Positions 1 to 5,870 of a stretch of DNA of 5,870 bases are shown here, one piece after another. The stretch spans positions 1 through 5,870 of the forward strand of contig JAMCSN010000142.1 of assembly GCA_023381535.1 (NCBI GenBank), given 5' to 3'. Position 1 is the stretch's first letter. Each line of letters begins with the position of its first letter. Origin of the DNA: Bacteroidota bacterium. Lineage in GTDB: Bacteria > Bacteroidota > Ignavibacteria > Ignavibacteriales > Melioribacteraceae. Under the pieces are notes generated by a model. That model did not search any database and had not been told where the DNA came from. It saw nothing but the letters and a program-made list of their open reading frames with translations. A program made the position numbers and the translations under genes.

Positions 1-2083
1 GTTTGTCTTCCTTATTTTCATAAAGAAAATCTATTCCCGGTTTGAATGAGCCAAAGGAATAAAATGCGCTGCCGTTTTGCCGCATCCAACTAGTAAGTGT
101 GCCTTGATTTTTCGAATCGACGTTATCGATTATGTAATTGAATTTATAATTCTTGCTATCGGCAAAATTCAGTTCAGAAAATATTCTGTTTGAATTGAAC
201 GTGTCTCCCTCTTTTAGATAGCCGTACTTGGTGTTTAAAGAAAGATTACTAATCGGAGAATAATTTAATTCCGCCTCGCGCAAAATCTGGTCTTCAGAAA
301 TCTGATCGGGTAAATTGTAATAACGGTTGAATTCCACTGCGTCAATTCTATCGAGCGATGTAAACCGGCTCTGAATGAATCTGTCCTTCAAACTCAATCC
401 GACTTTTCCAAGCGACAAACCACCAATGCCGATTTCTCTTTGACTGATGTTGAGAAAAACTTTTCTCGCGTAACCAAAATCTTGCGACTTATTTAAATCC
501 GAAAACAGATTTTTATTCCAATCGCTGCCGGAAAATTCCGCGGTTAAATTTATTCCATCGGATACAGTTGCGTCAAGTGACAAGTTTCCTAACTGTTTTA
601 ACTCCGGCATCGGCAAAAAAATCAACGGGAGGTACGATCCTTGTTTGATTCCGGCGAATTTGTAATTTCCTAAACTCTCTTTGGAATAATCGCCGTTACC
701 TTCGCCGACATAAGTAAACGAAACATTATAGATTGATGCCGTGTTGCCCGGAGCGTATCTGTAATAGGTGTACTGCTGAGAATTAATTGTTGTATCTACA
801 CGTGAATAGATACCATGAATTTTTCCGGTTGAATCGGCTGTCGCGAGCGCAACTCCCGATTTGACCGCAGTATTTCTGTCGTTTCCGGCTTGCCGAAGAA
901 TTGCCATGTCGCTATCGCTGAAAGAATATGTAATCGGATTGTTCTGGTCATCGCCTTCACGGAAGTATCCGATACCAATTTTTAGTTTGTCGTTCAAAAC
1001 TTTGGTTGAAAAATCTGCGCCGAGAAAATTCCGTTTGAAATTTTGATCGGTATATTCAAAATCGATTGATATTCTGCTTGCAGATGTGATCAATCTTTTT
1101 GGCGTGAAAGTTACTTCAGCATTAGAGTAATCTATTATATAGTCGTTGTTCTCGCCCCGTTTCATTTGTCCGCCGTCAACATAAACGCGTTCGCTGCCTG
1201 CAATTAGAATAATAGCGCGCCCGTTATTAATTCCTTGCAAACGATAGGGACCTTGATTTCCATCCTGTCCGTTGAAACGATTCGTATTAAACTTACCACG
1301 CGATCCGGCAAGCGCGACAGCACCTTTCGTATCTCCGAAAGTGAATTCACCTTTCAATCCTTGTAGCTTTCTGTTGATACTCGAGAACTCATTGTCTTTC
1401 ACGTTCAGATCATAATCTCCAAATGTTCCAACGGCATTTTTATGGCGCAGTTCTATGAATACTTTGTCGAGCTCGTCGAGGGTCTCAGTATTTCCTTCTG
1501 GCTGAATTGGAGTGTTTTCATCCGTGAGCGCGGCAACAATATCAATATCGTCAGAAAGTTTTCCGGAAAGCTGCAAACGCAATCCGCTGTTCAATTGGAA
1601 ATCACGATTGGTTCCGAATGTGAATCCTCTTACAATTGCGCCGCTCTTCTGAATATCTTTGCCGAAAATAGATTCCGTCGTGAGCGGTTCTGAAACCATC
1701 TTTAGAGTTTTAACAGTGTCTTTAAATTTGTCGTCGTAATTCAAAACTAAATTTCTGCGTTTGTACTCGCGCTTTAAATTCAATTTTACTGTTTGATAAT
1801 AAATTATGATTGTATCGAGCAAAGAATATTGCAAATCATTCGAAATCGAAAACATTCCGGTTGCGTAGTCGATCTTGTAATCTTTTGGTTCAAGAAATTT
1901 TCCGTGCAAATGTATTTTTTCCGAAAAAGGAACAATGTTGAGCGCAGAAATCTTGTAGGAGTTGTTAAGGTTTACACGCAGAGTATCTTTTACAAAATCG
2001 GCTTGAGAGGACTGTGCTATCAGAACCAATTGCAAAGATAAAATTATATATAGAAGTGTTACGTTGAGAAGAATCTTTTTCAA
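1..2083 (-). CDS. Large secreted/outer-membrane beta-rich protein, C-terminus beyond window
   Basis: One uninterrupted frame of 694 codons runs from TTG at 2083 off the left edge with no stop. An in-frame TAG at 2095-2093 lies only four codons upstream, so TTG is the only usable start. It yields a convincing signal peptide: MKK, a hydrophobic core to about residue 22, and cleavage near A23 or A28 (SQA|D). The mature part is rich in alternating polar and hydrophobic strands, aromatic residues and N/D/G turns, as in outer-membrane beta-barrels or surface proteins. Distinct blocks are TDENTPIQPEGN (187-198), GSERVYVDGGQ (296-306), DYIIDYSNAEVTFTP (314-328), YLPLIFLPMPE (from 484) and GSDWNKNLFSDL (519-530). 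From memory these recall very large, mostly uncharacterised surface proteins of Bacteroidota, Ignavibacteria and relatives, distantly like SprA of gliding motility and type IX secretion; this is not a firm assignment. No enzyme motif is visible. It follows permease 3 by 70 bp and may share its transcript. Function unknown. Confidence 0.86.
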   Translation of the reverse strand, partial: MKKILLNVTLLYIILSLQLVLIAQSSQADFVKDTLRVNLNNSYKISALNIVPFSEKIHLHGKFLEPKDYKIDYATGMFSISNDLQYSLLDTIIIYYQTVKLNLKREYKRRNLVLNYDDKFKDTVKTLKMVSEPLTTESIFGKDIQKSGAIVRGFTFGTNRDFQLNSGLRLQLSGKLSDDIDIVAALTDENTPIQPEGNTETLDELDKVFIELRHKNAVGTFGDYDLNVKDNEFSSINRKLQGLKGEFTFGDTKGAVALAGSRGKFNTNRFNGQDGNQGPYRLQGINNGRAIILIAGSERVYVDGGQMKRGENNDYIIDYSNAEVTFTPKRLITSASRISIDFEYTDQNFKRNFLGADFSTKVLNDKLKIGIGYFREGDDQNNPITYSFSDSDMAILRQAGNDRNTAVKSGVALATADSTGKIHGIYSRVDTTINSQQYTYYRYAPGNTASIYNVSFTYVGEGNGDYSKESLGNYKFAGIKQGSYLPLIFLPMPELKQLGNLSLDATVSDGINLTAEFSGSDWNKNLFSDLNKSQDFGYARKVFLNISQREIGIGGLSLGKVGLSLKDRFIQSRFTSLDRIDAVEFNRYYNLPDQISEDQILREAELNYSPISNLSLNTKYGYLKEGDTFNSNRIFSELNFADSKNYKFNYIIDNVDSKNQGTLTSWMRQNGSAFYSFGSFKPGIDFLYENKEDK

Positions 2084-2095
2084 AGAGTTGTTCTA

Positions 2096-2150
2096 ATTAT
2101 TTCAGTAGAATAAATCTAAACGTATGCTCCTTTTAATTCAACTGAATAAT
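2096..2150 (-). repeat. Imperfect inverted repeat between permease 3 and the surface-protein gene
   Basis: Minus-strand ATTATTCAGT (2150-2141) can pair with ACTGAAATAAT (2106-2096) with one bulged A, around a 34-nt loop. The loop contains AAAAGGAG (2134-2127), a Shine-Dalgarno-like sequence with no start codon at a suitable distance. The arms are mostly A-T pairs and no T-tract follows, so it is not a standard terminator. It may be a weak RNA structure or chance in AT-rich DNA. Confidence 0.25.
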
Positions 2151-2153
2151 CCG

Positions 2154-3386
2154 TTACTCGTAACGAAGCGCTTCAATCGGATCCAAGTTTGCCGCTTTCA
2201 TAGCTGGATAAACTCCGAAGACAACCCCGACAAACGTTGTGACAAGCAGACCGATTATTATCCATTCAACAGGCAAGACAACTGGAACGCCAAGCTGCAG
2301 CGCAACAAGATTACCGGCTAAAACTCCGGCAAAAATTCCAATTAATCCCCCAAACCAGCTGAGCGAGACCGCTTCTATAACAAACTGTGTGAGAATAGAT
2401 TTTTTTCTCGCGCCAATGGCTTTTCGAATTCCGATTTCTCTTGTTCTTTCTGTAACGCTAACAAGCATGATGTTCATAATTCCAACACCTGCAGCCAGTA
2501 ATGCGATGAACGCTACGATTCCAGCTCCCAGTTTAAAATATTTTGTAAGATCATTGAATTGAGCAATCAGTTGGTCGTTTGTAATAATCTCAAAATCGTT
2601 TTCTTCGCCAACTGGAACTTTTCTAATTTTTCGCATGGCTCCGATTACTTCATCCATGGTTTTCTCTATCAGCTTGTCGCTTGCTGCCATTACAACAAAT
2701 GAGGCGCTTCTTTCGGTACCAAAACATTTTTCAAATGTACCGAGCGGAATACAAATATAATTATCTTGCGATTGGCCTAAGATCGTTCCACGTTTTTCAA
2801 ACACACCAACGACTTCGAAATTGAAATTACTGATTTTTATCTGCTGACCAATCGGGTCGATGTTGTTCTTGAATAGTGCGTCTTTTATATCTGTTCCTAT
2901 GACAGCTGCAAACTTGGAATATTCGTAATCGGTTCTCGACAAATTTCTGCCTTCACCAATTTTCAAGTCCCTTGCAATAAAAAGTTCTTGATTAACTCCT
3001 ACGATAGGAATGTTCGGATTCGTTTTTTCGTTGTTGAACCTTACAATCTTGCCGCCCACATATATAGAAATTCCGAGCGCAACGGGTAACGAAGTCATCG
3101 CTCTGAGTCGGTCCCCTTCTTCAATTGTTAAATTCTTTCTATTGCGATACTCGCGCATTGCACCGTGTCCACCGGTTTGAAAAGCAGGCCACTTCTGAAC
3201 AACGAAACTATTAGTGCCAATTGAATTGAAAACGTCTTCAACATTTTTTTGGATAGCGCTTATAGCGGTCATCACAATTATGATAGAGAACAATCCGACA
3301 GCAATTCCAAGAAGCGTAAGTATCGAACGAAGTTTGCTTCCCTTAATGGAAGTATAAGCGAGCTTAATACTTTCAAACAGTTGCAT
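2154..3386 (-). CDS. MacB/FtsX-type ABC transporter permease (third of three)
   Basis: This 410-residue inner-membrane permease lacks an ATPase domain. TM1 spans about residues 21-42. A periplasmic core domain of the MacB_PCD type follows to about 280, then the FtsX-type domain: TM2 about 285-311, the cytoplasmic ERTREIGIRKAIGA motif at 313-326, TM3 about 337-361 and TM4 about 374-394, ending in LDPIEALRYE. In MacB and LolC/E relatives, ATP hydrolysis by a separate or fused ATPase moves the periplasmic domains to drive export or lipoprotein extraction; the substrate here cannot be told. I prefer ATG 3386 because GAGG stands 6 nt upstream. A GTG at 3398, overlapping the previous stop as GTGA, would add four residues (MRCF) but has no clear ribosome site. 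The stop of permease 2 is 8 bp upstream, suggesting one operon and coupled translation. It shares EYRNR and GQSQDN segments with permease 1. It could instead belong to a lipoprotein-release-like system. Confidence 0.96.
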   Translation of the reverse strand: MQLFESIKLAYTSIKGSKLRSILTLLGIAVGLFSIIIVMTAISAIQKNVEDVFNSIGTNSFVVQKWPAFQTGGHGAMREYRNRKNLTIEEGDRLRAMTSLPVALGISIYVGGKIVRFNNEKTNPNIPIVGVNQELFIARDLKIGEGRNLSRTDYEYSKFAAVIGTDIKDALFKNNIDPIGQQIKISNFNFEVVGVFEKRGTILGQSQDNYICIPLGTFEKCFGTERSASFVVMAASDKLIEKTMDEVIGAMRKIRKVPVGEENDFEIITNDQLIAQFNDLTKYFKLGAGIVAFIALLAAGVGIMNIMLVSVTERTREIGIRKAIGARKKSILTQFVIEAVSLSWFGGLIGIFAGVLAGNLVALQLGVPVVLPVEWIIIGLLVTTFVGVVFGVYPAMKAANLDPIEALRYE

Positions 3387-3390
3387 AAAA

Positions 3391-3396
3391 CACCTC
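3391..3396 (-). promoter_or_regulatory. Ribosome binding site deciding the start of permease 3
   Basis: On the minus strand GAGGTG precedes ATG 3386, with 6 nt between GAGG and the ATG. The site overlaps the TGA stop of permease 2 (3397-3395), so ribosomes finishing permease 2 arrive at this start. It favours ATG 3386 over GTG 3398. Confidence 0.7.
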
Positions 3397-4630
3397 ACTC
3401 ATATCGCAGCGCATCTACCGGGTCTAACTTTGAAGCTCTCATTGCGGGCAGAATTCCGGAGATAACTCCAACCACTGCGGAAATAACCAGTGCAAGCACA
3501 ACAACATTCAACGGCATTGCAGTTGGCAAGAATTGATTTATGACAAGACTTAACGGGAACGATATAGCGAGACCGATGATTCCTCCGAGCACACAAAGTA
3601 AAGCCGCTTCTGTGAGGAACTGCAATAAAATAGACCATGTCTTTGCACCAATCGCCTTCCGAATTCCGATTTCTTTGGTTCGTTCGGTTACCGATACAAA
3701 CATTATGTTCATAATTCCTATTGCACCAACAAACAGCGAAAGTGCGGTGATAACAATTCCGGCGATAGCCACCACACCAATTGTTTTGTCATACATTTCT
3801 TTTAAAGCTTCTTGCTGATTGATTGCAAAATCATCCGGTTTATCGGGAGGGACTTTTCTAATTACACGCATCGCAGCTCTAATTTCTTCGCGTGCATCAT
3901 CCAACCTTGTAACGTCACCAACCTTAACATCAATTCTTAATCTGCCGTGCTGATTGCTTATTGTACTTTCTAAAGTCCTGAGCGGCATAATAATTTGACC
4001 ATCCATACTAAACCCACCGAGAAAACCGCTGCCTTGTTTTTCCAAAACGCCGACAACTTTAAAAGGTGTACCGTTAATTTTTATATCTTGATTGATCGGA
4101 TTTTCGAATGGAAATAATTCTTTTCTGATGTCCTGCCCGATCACGCAAACCCGTCTTGCAGCTTTGACTTCAACATCGGTAATAAATCTTCCTTCGACTA
4201 AAACCAATTGCGCTGTTCTTTGATACTCTTCGGTTGAGCCGTAAATCATACTTGCATTTATGGATCGGCCTTCTCTAATGCACGTTGCGCCAAAAGTAGT
4301 TTTCGTTGGCGCCATTGCTTCGTAATTTTTCAGAACAACACGTAATTTTTCATACTGTTCAATTGTGATATCTTTTCGGTTTCGGTATAAAGCCCAATTA
4401 CCCATAGACATCCATGGAAATTTATCAACATAGAGTACATCGCTGCCAAAAGAAGAGATGGAACTGATGAATGCATCTCTAAGTCCGACTATTGCCGTCG
4501 ACATTGTAGTTACTGCTACGATTCCGATGATGATGCCAAGAGTTGTTAACACCGATCTAAGTTTATTTGCCCGGATAGACCTAACGGCAATGGAAAAGAT
4601 TTCGCGAAATTCAATAAAATACAGTTTCAT
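3395..4630 (-). CDS. MacB/FtsX-type ABC transporter permease (second, divergent paralogue)
   Basis: This is a complete 411-residue permease without an ATPase domain. TM1 is about residues 26-48, the periplasmic core runs from about 50 to 280, TM2 is about 282-308, the coupling motif ERTKEIGIRKAIGAK is at 316-330, TM3 is about 336-362 and TM4 about 374-396. The C-terminus is LDPVDALRYE. ATG 4630 is supported by AAGGA 9 nt upstream and by the typical N-terminal RANKLRSVLTTLGI segment just before TM1. It shares the LYRNRKDIT segment with its neighbours but lacks their GQSQDN motif, having GGFSMDG at the matching place (205-211), and its periplasmic domain carries two cysteines (C117 and C162). 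It is thus a different subtype, which fits a partner role in a hetero-oligomer or handling of a different substrate (inference). It is separated from permease 1 by a terminator and lies 8 bp from permease 3, so permeases 2 and 3 look like one transcription unit. Confidence 0.97.
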   Translation of the reverse strand: MKLYFIEFREIFSIAVRSIRANKLRSVLTTLGIIIGIVAVTTMSTAIVGLRDAFISSISSFGSDVLYVDKFPWMSMGNWALYRNRKDITIEQYEKLRVVLKNYEAMAPTKTTFGATCIREGRSINASMIYGSTEEYQRTAQLVLVEGRFITDVEVKAARRVCVIGQDIRKELFPFENPINQDIKINGTPFKVVGVLEKQGSGFLGGFSMDGQIIMPLRTLESTISNQHGRLRIDVKVGDVTRLDDAREEIRAAMRVIRKVPPDKPDDFAINQQEALKEMYDKTIGVVAIAGIVITALSLFVGAIGIMNIMFVSVTERTKEIGIRKAIGAKTWSILLQFLTEAALLCVLGGIIGLAISFPLSLVINQFLPTAMPLNVVVLALVISAVVGVISGILPAMRASKLDPVDALRYE

Positions 4631-4638
4631 TACTTCTA

Positions 4639-4644
4639 ATCCTT
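4639..4644 (-). promoter_or_regulatory. Shine-Dalgarno of permease 2
   Basis: The minus strand reads AAGGAT with AAGGA 9 nt before ATG 4630. It is a good match to the 16S rRNA anti-SD, and this is the only nearby in-frame start with such a site. Confidence 0.65.
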
Positions 4645-4654
4645 AAAGGACGCA

Positions 4655-4662
4655 CAAATATA
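4655..4662 (-). promoter_or_regulatory. Possible Bacteroidota-type promoter -7 element for permease 2
   Basis: The minus strand reads TATATTTG, matching the TAnnTTTG -7 consensus known for the primary sigma factor of Bacteroidota. It lies between the terminator of permease 1 and the Shine-Dalgarno of permease 2, which would give a leader of roughly 15-20 nt. The upstream -33 TTTG element is not clear; only a T-rich stretch occupies that place. The surrounding DNA is very AT-rich, so a chance match is possible. Confidence 0.33.
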
Positions 4663-4674
4663 ATTTTATAATTT

Positions 4675-4714
4675 AAAATAAAAAAAGCGGTTTCACATTT
4701 TAATGGAACCGCTT
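4675..4714 (-). terminator. Rho-independent terminator after permease 1
   Basis: Read on the minus strand, AAGCGGTT (4714-4707) and AACCGCTT (4692-4685) form an 8-bp perfect stem around a 14-nt loop. A T-tract with one interruption (TTTTTTTATTTT, 4686-4675) follows directly. It begins 20 bp after the stop codon of permease 1. The plus-strand copy has no strong T-tract after it, so the terminator is directional and matches the gene orientation. Confidence 0.85.
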
Positions 4715-4734
4715 CACAACTCGAAACTTAAACT

Positions 4735-5870
4735 TTATTCATATCTCAGAGCATCGATTGGATCCAAGTTTGCAGCTTTGTATGCCGGGTATGTTCCAAA
4801 TGTTACGCCGATTATTACGCAAAGCAAAACTCCGATCAGCACCCAATCAATAGGAATTACTGCAACTGCGTCCAAGAATGAACCGGCGAGATTGCCTGCG
4901 CCGATTCCAAGAACAATTCCGGCAAAGCCTCCAATCAGACATAAAACAATCGCCTCGGTAATAAACTGAATTAAGATATTTATTTTTTTCGCTCCAACAG
5001 CTTTTCTTATTCCTATCTCGCGTGTTCGCTCGGTTACGGAGACAAGCATGATGTTCATGATTCCCACACCGGCTGCTAGAAGTGCAATCGCAGCGATTAC
5101 AATTGATCCGATCCTTACACCGGATGTAATTTGATTTATTTGAGTCAGAACCGATTCATTCGAGAAAATATCAAAGTTGTTATAGTCTCCCGGCTTAACT
5201 CCTCTAATAGTGCGGAAATATCCTTCGGCAGTTTCAATTAGATCGTTATACGATTCTTTGTCATGAGCCATCACAGTAATATTAATACTTCGCTCGCGTT
5301 TTCCGTAAAAACTTTGAAAAGTTGTGATCGGGACAATTGCAAAGTTGTCTTGGCTTTGCCCGAACATAGCTCCTTGCGGCTCAAGAACTCCTATCACTTT
5401 TAATTTGTGTCCGTCCATCGTAACAACATTGTTGACCGCGCTGTAATTTGGAAATAAATTTTTGGCTAAGTCAACGCCAAGCACTACATAGTTTTCGTAT
5501 CTCTCAACATCGCGATCATTGAAAGAGCGGCCTTGGTCGGCAATCCATTTGTTGTTGGGAAAAGCTTCTGGAGTTGTACCCGCAATTTGAACATTCGGAT
5601 TTGTCTCGCGGTTACCCACTTTTACTTGTTTACCAAATTGCCATTGTTCGGCACCAACGGATTTTGCTTCCGTTAACTTTTCTTTCAGACGATAATAATC
5701 TTCGAGTGTGATATCGGGACGATTACGATACTTTGCGAATTCCGACGGACCGCCGGACTGTAGAACGGGAAATTTCTGAATTTGAAATGTGTTTTGACCG
5801 AGCATAGAAACTCCTTCTTCTATACTCGTCTGCAGCATCTCTATAACTGTACTAATGGCAATTATTGAAA
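4735..5870 (-). CDS. MacB/FtsX-type ABC transporter permease (first of three), N-terminus beyond window
   Basis: The frame stays open to the right edge, giving 377 visible residues. An internal ATG at 5838 is not the true start: the residues before it (SIIAISTVIE) align with the end of TM1 in permease 3 (SIIIVMTAIS), so about 33-37 N-terminal residues are missing. The periplasmic core runs to about visible residue 250, with KYRNRPDIT and GQSQDN shared with permease 3. TM2 is about 251-276, the ERTREIGIRKAVGAKK motif is at 280-295, TM3 about 300-325 and TM4 about 340-360, and the C-terminus is LDPIDALRYE. Like its neighbours it has no Walker motifs, so it needs a separate ATPase, not seen here. 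A strong terminator lies 20 bp after its stop, so it ends a transcription unit that probably begins outside the window. The exported substrate is unknown; macrolide or peptide export and lipoprotein handling are both possible for this family. Confidence 0.95.
   Translation of the reverse strand, partial: SIIAISTVIEMLQTSIEEGVSMLGQNTFQIQKFPVLQSGGPSEFAKYRNRPDITLEDYYRLKEKLTEAKSVGAEQWQFGKQVKVGNRETNPNVQIAGTTPEAFPNNKWIADQGRSFNDRDVERYENYVVLGVDLAKNLFPNYSAVNNVVTMDGHKLKVIGVLEPQGAMFGQSQDNFAIVPITTFQSFYGKRERSINITVMAHDKESYNDLIETAEGYFRTIRGVKPGDYNNFDIFSNESVLTQINQITSGVRIGSIVIAAIALLAAGVGIMNIMLVSVTERTREIGIRKAVGAKKINILIQFITEAIVLCLIGGFAGIVLGIGAGNLAGSFLDAVAVIPIDWVLIGVLLCVIIGVTFGTYPAYKAANLDPIDALRYE

Noticed and set aside
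796..1693. Short open frames in other frames and on the plus strand within the surface-protein gene.
   Set aside because: They overlap a continuous 694-codon frame with signal peptide and coherent protein character, show no ribosome sites of note, and their products look like random composition.
2239..3818. Plus-strand open frames opposite the permeases, rich in I, P, S and T.
   Set aside because: They are antisense reflections of the conserved TM and EIGIRKA segments; similar antisense products appear opposite each paralogue, as expected for shadows.
4321..4352. A 12-nt direct repeat (cgtaatttttca) occurs twice, 20 nt apart, inside permease 2.
   Set aside because: The copies are read in different codon frames (EKLR and KNY), are AT-rich and isolated, and lie in a normal coding segment; chance is sufficient.
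4640..4650. Small palindrome (tccttaaagga) over the permease 2 ribosome site as a possible operator.
   Set aside because: It is only 5 bp per arm and is explained by the AAGGA Shine-Dalgarno in AT-rich sequence.
5735..5838. ATG 5838 as the real start of permease 1.
   Set aside because: The frame continues upstream to the window edge with residues that match the end of TM1 in permease 3, so the gene is cut by the window rather than starting here.
2154..5870. Full MacB (ATPase fused to permease).
   Set aside because: No Walker A, signature or Walker B motif is present in any of the three proteins; each begins directly at or just before TM1.

Overview
The window is a block of four co-oriented genes, all on the minus strand, so transcription runs from position 5870 towards position 1. 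The base composition is AT-rich (about 40% GC by eye). The mix of MacB-type permeases, a giant beta-rich surface protein and a TAnnTTTG-like promoter element fits the Bacteroidota/Chlorobiota side of the tree, perhaps Ignavibacteria. That placement is an inference from general character, because no taxonomic marker gene is present.

Layout in transcription order: (1) 5870-4735, a MacB/FtsX-type ABC transporter permease whose N-terminus lies beyond the right edge; (2) 4734-4631, a 104-bp gap holding an intrinsic terminator for permease 1 and a possible promoter and clear Shine-Dalgarno for the next gene; (3) 4630-3395, a second, more divergent permease; (4) 3386-2154, a third permease 8 bp further on, probably translationally coupled; (5) 2153-2084, a 70-bp gap with a weak inverted repeat; (6) 2083-1, a very long secreted or outer-membrane protein starting at TTG with a signal peptide. 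Its 694 visible residues run off the left edge without a stop.

The three permeases each have the MacB pattern: TM1, a large periplasmic domain, then three TMs with the ERT(R/K)EIGIRKA(I/V)GA motif and a C-terminal LDP(I/V)(D/E)ALRYE. None carries a nucleotide-binding domain and no ATPase is encoded in the window, so a separate ATPase must be supplied from elsewhere, most plausibly from upstream of permease 1. Permeases 1 and 3 resemble each other more than either resembles permease 2. Together they suggest an envelope export or mechanotransmission system, possibly using hetero-oligomeric permeases, followed by a large surface protein whose link to the transporter is only positional. No RNA genes, mobile elements, CRISPR arrays or plus-strand genes were supported, and no gene-free stretch exceeds 300 bases.
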